In this document: positions 21,247 to 33,290 of the stretch, piece after piece
How positions within the stretch are numbered: position 1 is the first letter of the stretch
Layout of the letters: each line of letters opens with the position of its first letter
Source of the DNA: Salticus scenicus
Taxonomy: Eukaryota > Arthropoda > Arachnida > Araneae > Salticidae
Direction of reading: 5' to 3'
Assembly: GCA_963930645.1 (NCBI GenBank)
Contig: OZ005648.1
Coordinates: forward strand, 270,393,830-270,457,829
DNA: 64,000 nucleotides
Notes under the pieces: generated by a model
Databases searched by the model: none
Told to the model about the DNA's origin: nothing
What the model saw: only the letters and a program-made list of their open reading frames with translations
Translations under genes and position numbers: made by a program

Positions 21247-24191
21247 ATTTCTACAAACCATATTTTCCTACCTTTACTGTAGACATATCTTAATGAAATT
21301 AAAATATGTTATTAAAGTTTACTATAGGATGTTTTCTGTGTAAAATGGAGGGAATATCACCATCGGTCTATGTACAGGGACACTCAAAAGTATTCCAAAG
21401 CATCGCGTTCTATGAGAGATATTTCTATAAATCAAATTTTAATAACTTTACTTTCCACGAAGTTTTTGGAAATTTAAATATGGTATTTATATGCACAAAA
21501 GAATGCTTTCCACAGAATATAGCATGATTAGCATTAGATTTACAGGGTGGCACAAAAATATCCAGTTACATTAACAGCTAATAAAAAAAAATGGCTAGAA
21601 TTGTACTTTCGTTTACGTTAAGCGTTTTTAACACATTCTAACATTTTTTAAGGGTGAATATGATACCTCTACTGGTTTGTGTACAGGGACACCCGAAAGT
21701 ATTTCAAAGCATTGTGTTCTATGAGAGGTATTTCTATAAACCATATTTTCATACCTTTACTGTAGACATATTTTAATGAAATTGAAATATGTTATTCAAG
21801 ATCACTATCGGGCGTTCACTATTGAAAATGGAGTTTATACCTCTACTGGTTTGTGCACAGGACACCCAAAAGCATTCGAAAGCATTGTGTTCTATGAGAG
21901 GTATTTCTATAAACCATATTTTCATACCTTTACTGTAGACATATCTTAATGAAATTGAAATATGTTATATTCAAATTCCCTATTGGATGTTTCCTGTATA
22001 AAATGGAGGAAATACCACCACCGATTTATATACAGGGACACTCAAAAGTATTCCAAAGCATTGCGTTCTATTAGAGATATTTCTATAAATCAAATTTTAA
22101 TAACTTTACTTTCCACGAAGTTTTTGGAAATTTAAATATGGTATTTATATGCACAAAAGAATGCTTTCCACAGAATATAGCATGATTAGCATTAGATTTA
22201 CAGGGTGGCACAAAAATATCCAGTTACATTAACAGCTATTAAAAAAAATGGCTAGAATTGTACTTTCGTTTACGTTAAGCGTTTTTAACACATTCTAACA
22301 TTTTTTTAAGGGTGAATATGATACCTCTACTGGTTTGTGTACAGGGACACCCGAAAGTATTTCAAAGCATTGTGTTCTATGAGAGGTATTTCTATAAACC
22401 ATATTTTCATACCTTTACTGTAGACATATTTTAATGAAATTGAAATATGTTATTCAAGATCACTATCGGGCGTTCCCTATTGAAAATGGAGTCTATACAT
22501 CTACTGGTTTGTGCACAGGACACCCAAAAGCATTGTGTTCTATGAGAGGTATTTCTATAAACCATATTTTCATACCTTTACTATAGAGTTATCTTAATGA
22601 AATTGAAATATGTTATTCAAATTCCCTATTGGATGTTTCCTGTATAAAATAGAGGAAATACCACTACCGATTTATATACAGGGACACTCAAAAGTATTCC
22701 AAAGCATTGCGTTCTATTAGAGATATTTCTATGAATCAAATTTTAATAACTTTACTTTCCCCGAAGTTTTTAGCAATTTAAATATGGTATTTATATGCAC
22801 AAAAGAATACTTTGCACAGAATATAGCATGATTAGCATTAGATTTACAGGGTTTCACAAAAATATCCAGTTACATTAAGAGCTATTAAAAAAAAATGGCT
22901 AGAATTGTACTTTCGTTTACGTTAAGTGTTTTTAACACATTCTAATATTTTTTAAGGGTGAATATGATTTCAGTTTTGTGTATCTGTCTGTCCGCCTGTT
23001 TGTCTGCCTGTCTGAGCTCTAAATCTCATAAATATTTATGGAATTTCTTCAAAGTGATATATGTTATTCAAGTTCACTATCGTATGTTCCCTATTTAAAA
23101 TGGAATTTATACCTATACTGGTTTGTGTACACGGACACCCAGAAGCATTTCAAAGCATTGTGTTCTATGAGAGGTATTTCTATTGGTTTTACTGTAGACA
23201 TATCTCAATTAAATTGAAATATGTTATTCAAGTTCACTACTGGATGTTTCTTGTATAAAATGGCGGAAATACCACCGCCGATTTATGTACAGGGACAGTT
23301 AAAAGTATTCCAAAGCATTGCGTTCTATGAGAGATATTTCTATAAATGAAATTTTAATAACTTTACTTTCCACGAAGTTTTAGGAAATTGAAATATGTTA
23401 TTTATATGCAGAAAAAAATGCTTTGCGTAGAATATAGCATGATTAGCATTCGGTTTACAGGGTGACACAAAAATATCCATTTATATTAAGAGCTACTGAT
23501 AAAACAATTCTAGAATTGCACTTTTGTTTACATTAAGCGTTTTTAACACTTTCTAACATTTTAAAGTGTGAATATGATTTCAGTTTGTGTATTTGTCCAT
23601 CTGTCTGTCCGTCTGTCTGCCCGCGCTCTAACCCCTGTAAATATTTATGGAATTTCTCGAAACTGATATATTTTATTGATGTTCACTATCGGATGTTCCA
23701 TATTGAAAATGGAGTGAATATCTCTTCTGGTTTGTGTACAGGGATACCCAAAAGCATTCGAAAGCATTGTGTTTTATGAGTGTTATTTTTATAAACATTA
23801 TCCCTATAGAATGTTCCCCATTCAAAACGACATTAATAGGTCCTGTACAACTAGTTTGTACACAGGGACAAAAAAAAAAATGCCAATGCATTACGGTTTA
23901 GGAAAGAATTTTTTGAAAGTTAAGTCTTTCTACTGCAAAAATCATAAAAATATTGAAATGCATTGTTAATATTCTAAAATAATATTTTGTATAGAATATG
24001 GTATGATTAACTTTCTGATTTAAAGGGCTACACTAAACTATTCAGAGGGATCAAAAGCTGTAATTATAATTTCATGGCTGCATTTTATTTTGCGTTAAGC
24101 CTTTTTAACTCTTTCCAAAATGCCTAAGAGTAATTTTAAAATCAATTAGTCTATCTGTATATTTTTCAGTCCTTGTGTCTGTTGTGTGATA
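21247..24191 (+). repeat. Higher-order satellite, left arm, part 2
   Basis: Subunits of about 200 bp (GAGGTATTTCTATAAACC, TACTGTAGACATATTTTAATG, GAAATATGTTATTCAAG, CCTATTGAAAATGGAGT, GTGTACAGGGACACCC) group in threes into higher-order units. The diagnostic third subunit TATATGCACAAAAGAATGC..ATTTACAGGGTGGCAC recurs near 21485, 22150, 22800 and 23410, so the period is ~610-660 bp. The array is forward here and inverted at 26590-29670. A diverged subfamily (23780-24190, 25000-25720) follows. Confidence 0.88.
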
Positions 24192-24195
24192 ACGT

Positions 24196-24954
24196 TGTAA
24201 AATTTGCGTTGACACAAACTCCATCTTAACTTAATTAGATCACAAATGGATAAGTAAGAGAACACAAGACTTGAATTAACAATAACTAAAGTTTATTTGA
24301 GCAGATTAATGGGGAGGGTGGCCTGACAATTAAACTAGCTCAGTCAGTGTATTACTCAATCAAAATATATATATCAACAATTAAATTAGATTATCTTAAA
24401 TATCTCACCCCAGCAAGCAATTGAAGGTGTAGCGACGGTTGCACTCGTAACTCCACTGCTGCGACTTCACTTTCGATCAGAGGATTCCCTACAGATCGAA
24501 ATTCACTTTCACGAGCTCTAGCAAGTACTCGTACTAACACTCATCATGACTTATTCCTCACTCATCTAAATTTCTACTACTCAATATTCGCCAAAGTAAG
24601 ACTTTCAACAATCCACTATAATACTCCAATATCCACACTATAATATGCTCCGACATCCACTATAATATCCTCCAACATCCACTCCCATCTACTAAAACCA
24701 TCGCCATTTTATACTTCTTCCTACATCCTCCTCTCTCTTCATTTCAATCCGTCCTTTTAAAATCACTTCTAATTTATCTAACATTCAAAATCTAAGTCCT
24801 TCATTGCAGCACCCTGCCGGCACAAAGCTAACTCGACCTCAACTTTCGCCGAGTCACTGGCGACGAAGCGATTTTAACCGTCCCCACTATCTACTTTGCT
24901 GGATCCAGCTTAATTAAAACAACTGTGGTGACGTTTTGACGTCTCAACCTCACA
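24196..24954 (-). mobile_element. Solo LTR, 4-bp TSD ACGT
   Basis: A 759-bp segment starting TGTAAAATTTG and ending CAACCTCACA, with ACGT on both sides (24192-24195, 24955-24958). TG..CA ends plus a 4-bp duplication fit an LTR of a retrotransposon, probably Gypsy-type (inference). On the minus strand it contains a TATA-like TATAAAAT (24706-24713) and, later, AATAAA (24295-24300), so it is read in minus orientation. No internal retroviral region is present, so it arose by LTR-LTR recombination. A paralogous satellite copy at 25598-25660 lacks it: GTTGTGTGATAACTTAGGCA is uninterrupted there. Confidence 0.88.
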
Positions 24955-24999
24955 ACGTAGGCAAAGAATATTAAAAGTTATTCGATACAACAATTACGT

Positions 25000-25735
25000 A
25001 CAGTTGGAAGGTGTTACTAATCAATAGGTACTGCATGATTTTTCTTTCTTGTTTAAGTCTTATCGTGTTTTCAATTTCTGTATCTATGTGCCCGAATCTC
25101 CATTTGTCTATCTGTCCGTGTACCGCACTTAGCGTCCGGAAATATTTTCTGAATTTTAAAAAAAATATATATGTTGTTCATATTCACTATTGAATGTTCC
25201 CAAATAAAAAGGGCATTAATAGGTACTGTACAACATGTTTATGTACAGGAACGCGCAAAAATTTCCAATGCGTTGCATTTTAGGACATACATTTTTATAA
25301 TTTACATTTAAAGAACTTTCATACTGTACTTTCAACTGTAAAATCATAAAGAAATTGGCATTTATTGTTAATTTGCTAAAATAATGTTTTGTATAAAATA
25401 TGATTTTGTTAACCTTCAAATTTACAGGGCTACACTGAAATTTTCAGATAGATTAAGGGCTGGAATTACAATCGAAGGGCGACAGTTTCTTTTGTGTTAA
25501 GCATTTTTAACACTTTCAAACAGTGTTTAAGAATGATTAGGAATTCAATTAGTCTGTCTGTATGCCTTTCAGAACTACTGTTTGTTTGTTGTGTGATAAC
25601 TTAGGCACAGAACTTTCAAAGTCATAAGATGCAACAATTACGTGCAGTTGGAAAGTGTTAATAATCATTGCGTAATGCATGATTTTTCGTTCTTTTTTTA
25701 TAGTTTATAAAATACTTAATACCACATAACTATTT
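25000..25735 (+). repeat. Diverged satellite unit (left arm, part 3)
   Basis: Contains the same ordered blocks as the main satellite but diverged: GTCTATCTGTCCGTG, AATATTTTCTGAATTT, TTCACTATTGAATGTTCCC, GGCATTAATAGGTACTGTACAAC, GGGCTACACTGAAA and ACAATTACGTGCAGTTGG. The inverse of this subfamily lies at 27300-27900. Confidence 0.8.
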
Positions 25736-25739
25736 CAAG

Positions 25740-26590
25740 ATAAAATGTTGTGTAACTCTATGTGCAACTCTGCCTTTAACAGTGTGTGTAACTCTTCCTT
25801 TTTATTAACAGTGTGTGGAACTTTGTGTCTAAATCTGCTGTTTGTTAACAGTGTGTAACTCTTCTTTTTTTTCAACAGTGTGTGTGTAATTCTGTGTGTA
25901 TTGCTGAACTTTTCTAACAGTGTACGTAACGCTATGGGAAACTGTCACTGTGTGTGCAACCCTGTATGCAATTAACAGTGTGTGTGTAGCTCTTCTTTCT
26001 TATTAACAGTGTGTGTAACTCCATGTGTAATTTTGTTTTTTATTAACAGTTTTTTTTTTAACATTGTGTGTGTAACACTGTGTGTATCGCTGATTTTTAG
26101 CAAACAACGTGTGTAATTTTACTTATGTGTAACTAACAGTGTGTGTAACTCTGTGTGTAACTCTATATTAACAGCGCCTTTTTATTAACAGTGCATGTAA
26201 CTCTGTGTATAATCCTGCCTTTTTATTAGCAGTGTGTGTAATTCAATGTTTAATTTTTTTTTTTTTTTTTTTTTTGAACAATGTGTGTAACTTTGAGTGT
26301 ATCACTGATTTTTTGCTGTGTATAATTCCGCCTTTTTATTAACAGTGTGTGTAACTCCGTATGTAAATCTCTTTTTTTTTTGACAATGTGTGTAACGCTG
26401 TGTGTACCGCTAATTTTTTAACAGTGTGTGTGTGTAACTCTGCATTTTTATTAACAGTTTGTGTGTAACTCAGCATTTTTATTAACAGTTTGTGTGTAAT
26501 TGTGTGTGTAACTTTGCCTTTTTATAACAGAGTGTGTAACTCCGTGTTTAACTCTTCTTTTCTGAGTAGTGTATGTGTAACTCTGATTCC
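25740..26590 (+). repeat. GTGTGTAACTCTG minisatellite
   Basis: About 20 irregular units of roughly 35-50 bp built from TTTTTATTAACAGTGTGTGTAACTCTG and variants. It sits exactly between the forward and inverted satellite arms, i.e. at the centre of the palindrome. Strand asymmetry is strong (G and T on the + strand). Confidence 0.88.
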
Positions 26591-29500
26591 ATGACTATTT
26601 ACGTGAGATAGAGCACGGACAGACAGACAGACAAACCTAAGTCATTAACACTTTTCAACTTTATTGGAAAGTGTTAAAAACATTCAGAAAGTGATAAAAA
26701 CGCTTATTGTAAACGAAAATGCAATTCAAGCAATTTTCCAATAACACCTCTTAATGTATCTGAATATTTTTGTGTGGCCCTGTAAATATAATGCTAATAA
26801 TATTGTATTTTATGGAAGGCATTCTTTTGTGCATATGAATAATATATATATATATATATTTACGACTTGTGCAAAGTAAAATCATTAAAATTTGGTGCTT
26901 AGAAATACCTTCCATAGAACACAATGCTTTTAAATACTTTCGGATGTCCCTGTATACAAACCAGTGATGGTGTTTACTTCAATTTACATGGGGAATATCC
27001 GGAAGTGGACTTAAATGATATATTTCAATTTCATTAAAATTTCTTTAAAGTAAACGTATCAAAATACGGTTTATAGAAATATCTATCATGGAACACAGTG
27101 CTTTGGAAAATTTTGGGTGTCCCTGTAGACAAATCAGAAGAGGAATTCCCTCCATTTTCAATAGGGAACATCCGATAGTGAACTTGAATACGATATATCA
27201 GCTTCAAGAAATTCCATGAAAATTTACAGGAGTTCGACTGCGGACAGACAGACAAACCGAAGTCATTGACGCTTTTCAACCTTGCTGGAAAGTGTTAAAA
27301 AAAGAATGAAAAATCATGCAGTACGCACTGGTTATTAATACTCTCCAATTGTACGTGCTTGTTGTATCGTATAACTTTCAATATTCTTTGCCTGAATTAT
27401 CAAACAAAGGAGAGAAGCACCGAAAAATATACAGATTGACTAATTCAATTTAAAACCGCTCTCAGACATCGTTGAAGAACGTTAAAAAGGCTTAATGCAA
27501 AAGAAAATCCAGCCGTTAGATTATAATTGCTTCCCTTAATTTATTTGAATATTTTAGTGTAGTCCTGTAAATCTGAAGGTTGATCATATCATATTCTATA
27601 CAAAACATTATTTTAGAATATTAAAATACATTTCAATTTATTTATAATTTTTACAGTAGAAAGTTATTTAGATGTGATTTATAAAAATGTCTGTCCTAAA
27701 ACGCAAAGCATGGGAAGTTCCCTGTACACAAACACGTTGTGTAGGACATATTAATGGCATTTTAAATAGGAAACATTCCATAGTGAACTTTAATAACATA
27801 TATCAATTTTTCAAAATTCTGAAAATATTTAAGAACTCTCGGGACGAGAGCCAGATAGAAAGACAGACAATCGGACAGAAAGATAACCAAATTAAAATCA
27901 TATTCGCGCTTAAAAATTGTTAGAAAGTGTTAAAAATGCTTATTGTAAAAGAAAATACAATTACAGCAAATTTTTATTAATAGCTCATAATGTAACTTAA
28001 TATTTTTATGTGGCCCTGTAAGACTAATACTAATCATACTGTATTTATAAAAAGCATTCCTTTTTGCATATGAATAACATTTTTCAATTTCATTAAGATT
28101 TATGCAAAGTAAAGTTATTAAAATTTGGTTTGCAGAAATACCTCTCGTACAACGCAATACTTGTAAGTCTCCCTGTACAGAAAACAGTGGTAATATTTTC
28201 TCCATTTCACATAGGAAACATACGATAGCGAACTTAAATAACATATTTCAATTTCATTAAGATTTGTGTAAAGTAACAGTATTAAAATATGATTTATAGA
28301 AATGCCTCTCATAGAAAAAAAAAATAGTTTGCAGTACTTTCCGATGCCCCTGTACACAAATCAGTAGAGGTATTCACTCCATTTTTAATAGGGGACATCC
28401 GATAGTGAACTTGAAAAACATATATTAGTTTCAAGATATTCCATAAATAATTACCGGAGTTAGAGCGCCGAAAGACAGACAGATGGGCAGACAAACAGAT
28501 ACACAGATACACAAATTTAAATTATATTCACACTTAAAAATTGTTAGAAAATGTTAAAAACGCTTAATGTAAACGAAAGTGCAATTCCAGCAAACTTTTC
28601 TTAATAACTCTTTATGTATCTGAATATTTTTTTGTTGCTCTGTAAAACTAATACTAAACATACTATATTCTATAGAAAGCAGTCTTTTGTGCATATGAAT
28701 AACACATTTCAGTTTCATTAAGCTTTGTGGAAAGTAAAGTTATCAAAATTTGGTTTATAGAAACACTTCTCATATAACGCAATGCTTTGGTATGCTTTCA
28801 AGTGTCTCTGTGCCCAAACCAGTGGTGGTATTTACTCCATTTAATATATAAAACATCCGATAGTGAACTTGAATGACATTTCTCAATTTCATTAAGGTTT
28901 GTGTACATTAAAGGTATTAAAATATAGTTTATAGAAATATCTCTCATAAAACACAATGCTTTGTAAAAGGTTTGGGTGCCTCTGTACACAAACCAGTAGA
29001 GATATTAACTCCTTTTTCAGTAGGGAACATCCGATAGTGAACTTAAATAACAAAAATCAGTTTCAAGAAATTACATAAATATTTACTGGAGCTAGAGCGC
29101 GGACAGACGAACAGACAGATACTGAAATTGAAATTATATTCACAGATGAAAATTGTTAGACAATGTTAAAAACGCTTAATGTAAACGAAATTGAAATTAT
29201 AGCAAATTTTTATGAACAGCTCTTAATGTAACTGAATATTTTTGTGTGGCCCTGTAAATATAATGCTAATCATGCTATATTCTATGCAAAGCATTCTTTG
29301 TGCATATGAATAACATATTTCAATTTCATTAAACTTTGTGGAAAGTAAAGTTATTAAAATTTGGTTTATAGAAATACCTCTCATAGAACGCAATGCTTTG
29401 GAGTACTTTCGAGTGTCCCTGTGTACAAACTAGTGGTGGTATTTATTCCATTTTATATATGAAACATCCGATAATGAACTTGAATAACATGATTCAATTT

Positions 29501-29670
29501 CACTAAGATTTGTATACAGTTAAGGTATTAAATTTGGTTTACAGCAATACCTCTCATAGAACACAGTGCTTTGGAATACTTTCGGGTGTCCCTACAGGAA
29601 TTAGAGCGCGGACAGAGGGACAGACAAGCCTAAGTCACTTTTAAACCTTGTTGGAAAGTGTTAAAAAGGA
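26590..29670 (-). repeat. Higher-order satellite, inverted right arm
   Basis: The complement of the left-arm satellite. The landmark GGACAGACAGACAG-type block (complement of GTCTGTCTGTCC) recurs near 26620, 27245, 27855, 28475, 29105 and 29610, a period of about 610-630 bp. Blocks such as GTCCCTGTACACAAACCAG and AACATCCGATAGTGAACTTGAATAAC are easily read. Together with 12520-12786 and 21247-25735 it forms a very large, diverged palindrome. Short open frames here are repeat artefacts. Confidence 0.88.
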
Positions 29671-30154
29671 AAAAATGCTTAAACTTCCCTTAATATATCA
29701 ACTGTAAAAATTGCCGCATTTAAGGATAAAATTTGTCGCATTTAGGAAAATGGTGTAAACAGACCCTTAAATGCGATAAAAATTTTAAACCCCTCTTTTT
29801 AAAAAAATGTAGAATTTTTTTTAATTTTCTTCTGGTAGGTATAAAGGGTATTCAGGCACATGACGTAACAGTGGTTATTTGACCTTGAAAGATTAAAGGA
29901 TAAAATTACAGTTATTATTTGAAAATTTTTCATCGCAATTAGGAAAAGACGTCGGAAAGCCATAATGGACAATGCTTACTGCAAAAGAAAATTCTACTAG
30001 AAAAAACCTTTAAAATTTAATGAAAAGTTTCGCGAACCGTTCTTGAAATGTGTATGTTCCATTATGATTTATAAGTTTGTGATTTAAGCATTTAGATTTT
30101 CAGTAGAAGAACTTTGTCGCATTTATGGGTTATCGCATTTAAGCACAATGACCT
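29671..30154. repeat. Right subterminal region of the 18-kb unit
   Basis: Carries five TAAATGCGA-type words (near 29722, 29741, 29766, 30118 and 30133), mirroring those at 12202-12481, and ends in the 22-bp TIR. Confidence 0.7.
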
Positions 30155-30156
30155 TA

Positions 30157-32638
30157 CTGCATTTTTGAATTGTCTAATTTTTCTTGCAATATATAGGTTA
30201 AGTAGCAGAATCAGATTTATGAAATTGAACATACACTCTCGGTTTCAACTCCAATTTCTTCCTTTTTTATAGCCTTATTCAAGAAAATGGATAGTACGTT
30301 TGCTTTCTGAAAAATAAACTGTTTAGAATTTGAATTTGCTATAGTTTGTATCCGTGCTGCCCGAAAAGAGTAATTTTCTAAATTGTTTAAAATTTATCTC
30401 CATCAGTAAAGTAACAAGAATAATTTTTCATTGAAGCGACTAATTTAAATCACGTAACCTTTAGCAATACAACCAAAATATACTCTTTGCTGAATTTAAA
30501 CCGTACCTCCAAGCACCGTTTTAGACCAGGGCACTGTTACCACTAATTTATAATGTTAAATTTTGACTTATAAAAAAAAATTTTGGGATTCATGACTTAT
30601 TTTACGACTATTTTTTAGATAAATAAAGTCACAGGTGTCAGATATTGTAAATATGGTGGATAAGAAAGCAATTCATATTGTGAACCGAACAATAGAGCGA
30701 ATGTGATCGCGGATATATAAGCGGTTTTTTCTTGTATAAGTAAGGCTGATATTTTGCCATGAAATTCTCTAATAAATTAGCATAATACTGTCGGATTATA
30801 GTTTTTCCCTTTTCTGGATAAAGGATAAGGATTATGCCCGGTCAAATTAATTTTGGACGATGGAATTGGTTTTTGCCTTCTTCGAGGCACATACGCTGAA
30901 AGAAATCCGCTATTTTTAAATTCTTCTTTCATTTCTGGTGTGTTATAATATACAGGAGTTTTATTAACTGTAATGTAACGCTGTAAAACAGTAATTGAAA
31001 TGCGCTTAAATTTGTATTAAGACTGTTTTGAAAAGGTTATACGAATTCGCTTTTGATCAACTCCATATCACAGAACAGTAATTGCGCAGTCAGTAGTTAC
31101 CTGGGGCACATCCAGGGTCCACGACGAAAGGGGACCTCAAAATAATTGATACGTTTCACATTTTTCTTCTGCATATGACGAGATATTTGTTTTGAAAGAT
31201 AGGTATTAGACCAAAATCACAAGCGAGTGTAATTTAAATTGTTATACCTTACAATAATCAATATTTTTTTTCTTAATCTTTATTTTATTTTTATTTTATT
31301 TTACTTTATTTTATATATATAAGAAGATGTATGTATGTATGTATGGATGGATGGATGGATTTTACGTCGCAGTAGTGCTGCGCTACACGGGCGTGCCTGA
31401 AGGGGGGGGGGACGTGTCCTCCCAAAAGTTTCATCTGTGTGGACGGTTCCCTCCAAAAATATTTCTAAATCTTTTAATTTTAAACCAAAAAGAAGGTTAG
31501 GATAATATATGCAAGATGTGAAGAAGAGAAGAACAGGTGTAGTCTTCAAAAACCAAGGGACTTTAGTCTGAGGGTCTTCTTTATCCTTTTCTTTTCCTAT
31601 AATGAATGTTTGCTACAATCGCGGATAGCTTAAAAAAGCAATCAACGCAAGTAGCTTGCATTGAATTGAATAATAAACTACTGATAGAACACGAAAATCT
31701 GGGAGGTCTTTATCTCCTAATGATTACAAATAGGATTATAAATTGTCGGGATATTTTAAATAACCTCTTTGGACATGTCTTAGTTATTAACGAATTTGAA
31801 TCACGGCAAATTTGACAAAAATATTGACATAAAATGATTTAAATGGATTTATGTCTGGTTTGGTTTATTTTTGACGGGCTATGATTACTTTTTCCACATT
31901 AATGTTAATTAGACAAGGACTTACTAAATAGGTTTAGGGTGGAAACGCTCTACATTTCGGAAGTCCAACTCTGTGTGTTATTTGTTTAGTTTAAAGAACT
32001 TGTTTTTCTCCAGCACTAAACATGTTGCATATGGTGTATTCCTCTCCTTCCCCCCATGCATTTTAAAGTTTTAAAGAAAGGGAGAGAGGAAAATGCAAGT
32101 GGTCTGCTTAGGCTAATGATCATCATATGCGACAGTTTGGTGTTTCGAAGTATTATCACTTCCAGAGGTGTAGTTTTCCCATTTTTGTTTTGAAGCGAAA
32201 TAATTCCTGAATTTTATGGATACATATGTATATTTTTTAATACGTAATATTAAATTGAAGGATTTATTGAAACGGAAAATTTTTAAAACCCATTGTGAGC
32301 TGGACAGTGTTTTCAAAAATGATGATTAAAGAAAAGAAAAGAAAAATGAAAATGTTGAATCAATTAAAGCTAGTGAGAATTTAGGAAATGCTAATCAAGA
32401 TCCAGGGAAAAAATGTAAGGTATTCCTTTATTTTGTTTACCAATTATGTGCAGCCAACATAAGAAAAAAAAATCTGGAGTGACTCTACTCGACTTTCCGA
32501 ACATTGAGTAATTAACAGTTTTGTAGATAAAATAAATAAAGAGGAGTGTTGTTAAACAAACAAAAGAGAGAAAACCATAATAGAGTGTTTGAGTATTTTT
32601 CTCCATGTATTACACGATGTTTTATTTAACGCTACTGA
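30157..32638. other. Unassigned AT-rich DNA with simple repeats
   Basis: No gene recognised. It holds ATGT/ATGG tetranucleotide repeats (31323-31360), immediately followed by a repeat fragment TTTTACGTCGCAGTAGTGCTGCGCTACAC (related to the hairpin at 62526-62762) and a G-run. CAATCGCGGATA near 31617 resembles the outer end of the 200-bp MITE but has no partner. A stretch at 32325-32415 is open in one frame but lacks a pyrimidine-tract acceptor. Confidence 0.45.
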
Positions 32639-32639
32639 A

Positions 32640-33290
32640 CTTTGAGCCCATAGGTCATAGTGATAAAGAATTTTTCGTTGTGTCCCTGTAAAAACCTATA
32701 AATGCTAGATTCACCAAAATGCTTATAGTTAGTGCAACAGTGATTTATAATATTCATATAAATTTTCAGCTCAATTGAATCGCACTTTTAAAAATTTGGT
32801 CCCATAGGCCATAATGACAAAGCATTTGTGTCCCTGTAAAAAAACCTGTAAGTGCTAGATTCACCAAAATCTATACAGTTAGTGCAACTGTGGCCTATAA
32901 TCTGTGTACAAATTTTTTGCTCAGATTAATAAGAAGTTTAGACGCTATCACACTTTTAAAAATTTGGGCCCATAGGCAATAATTATTAAGAATTTTTATT
33001 GTGTCTCTGTAAAAAACTATAAGTGCTAGATTCTCCAAAATCTATACAGATTGCGTATCTGTGACCTATAATATGTGTATAAATTTTTTGCTCAATTGAA
33101 TAAGGTGTTTAGATGCTATCGCACTTTTAAGATTTTAGTCCCATAGGCCATAATGATAAAGAATTTTTCTTTGTGTCCCTGTAAAAAAACTATAAGTGCT
33201 AGATTCACCAAAATCAATAGGGTTCGTACTATGGTGACTTACAATATACATACCAACTTTCAGCTTATTCGAACAAAGCGTTTAGACGCT
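32640..33290 (+). repeat. ~165-bp tandem repeat, four units
   Basis: Units start near 32647, 32808, 32969 and 33140 with CCCATAGG. Each contains TGTCCCTGTAAAAA, AAGTGCTAGATTCACCAAAATC, GTGCAACTGTGACCTATAAT and AAGTTTAGACGCTATC. Divergence between units is modest. Confidence 0.85.

Larger units (their letters stand above)
12202..30154. mobile_element. Giant (~18 kb) TA-flanked TIR unit
   Basis: The left end (12202-12223) reads AGGTCATTGTGCCTAAATGC.. and the inverse of the right end (30133-30154) reads AGGTCATTGTGCTTAAATGC..: 21 of 22 positions match. TA abuts each end (12200-12201 and 30155-30156). The word TAAATGCGA or its complement recurs as subterminal repeats on both sides (12202-12481 and 29722-30154, about five each). 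Between them lies a palindromic satellite core. Subtracting two datable later insertions (12795-21246 plus TSD, 24196-24954 plus TSD) leaves about 8.7 kb. No transposase is visible. Alternative: two solitary ends brought together by rearrangement. Confidence 0.65.

Noticed and set aside
27034..28989. Set of minus-strand frames with similar MYRG../MLFKF.. proteins
   Set aside because: They recur because the underlying DNA is a tandem satellite; frames break at different points in each unit and there is no recognised domain.
12890..30154. Regularly spaced repeats as a CRISPR array
   Set aside because: Units are 145-650 bp, diverged and without constant short repeats and unique spacers; the genome is eukaryotic.
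30705..30716. GATCGCGGATA as a third copy of the 200-bp MITE (also near 31617)
   Set aside because: Only the outer end word is present; no interior or partner end within 400 bp.
31301..31549. 82-codon minus-strand frame over ATGT/ATGG repeats
   Set aside because: Its C-terminus is simple-sequence translation (HPSIHTYIHTS) and its middle is a transposon arm and G-run.
32325..32415. Possible upstream RNPS1 exon ending GGGAAAAAAT|GTAAGG
   Set aside because: The donor is good but no pyrimidine-tract acceptor lies upstream, the frame that is open ends in phase 1 rather than the needed phase 2, and the residues do not resemble RNPS1.
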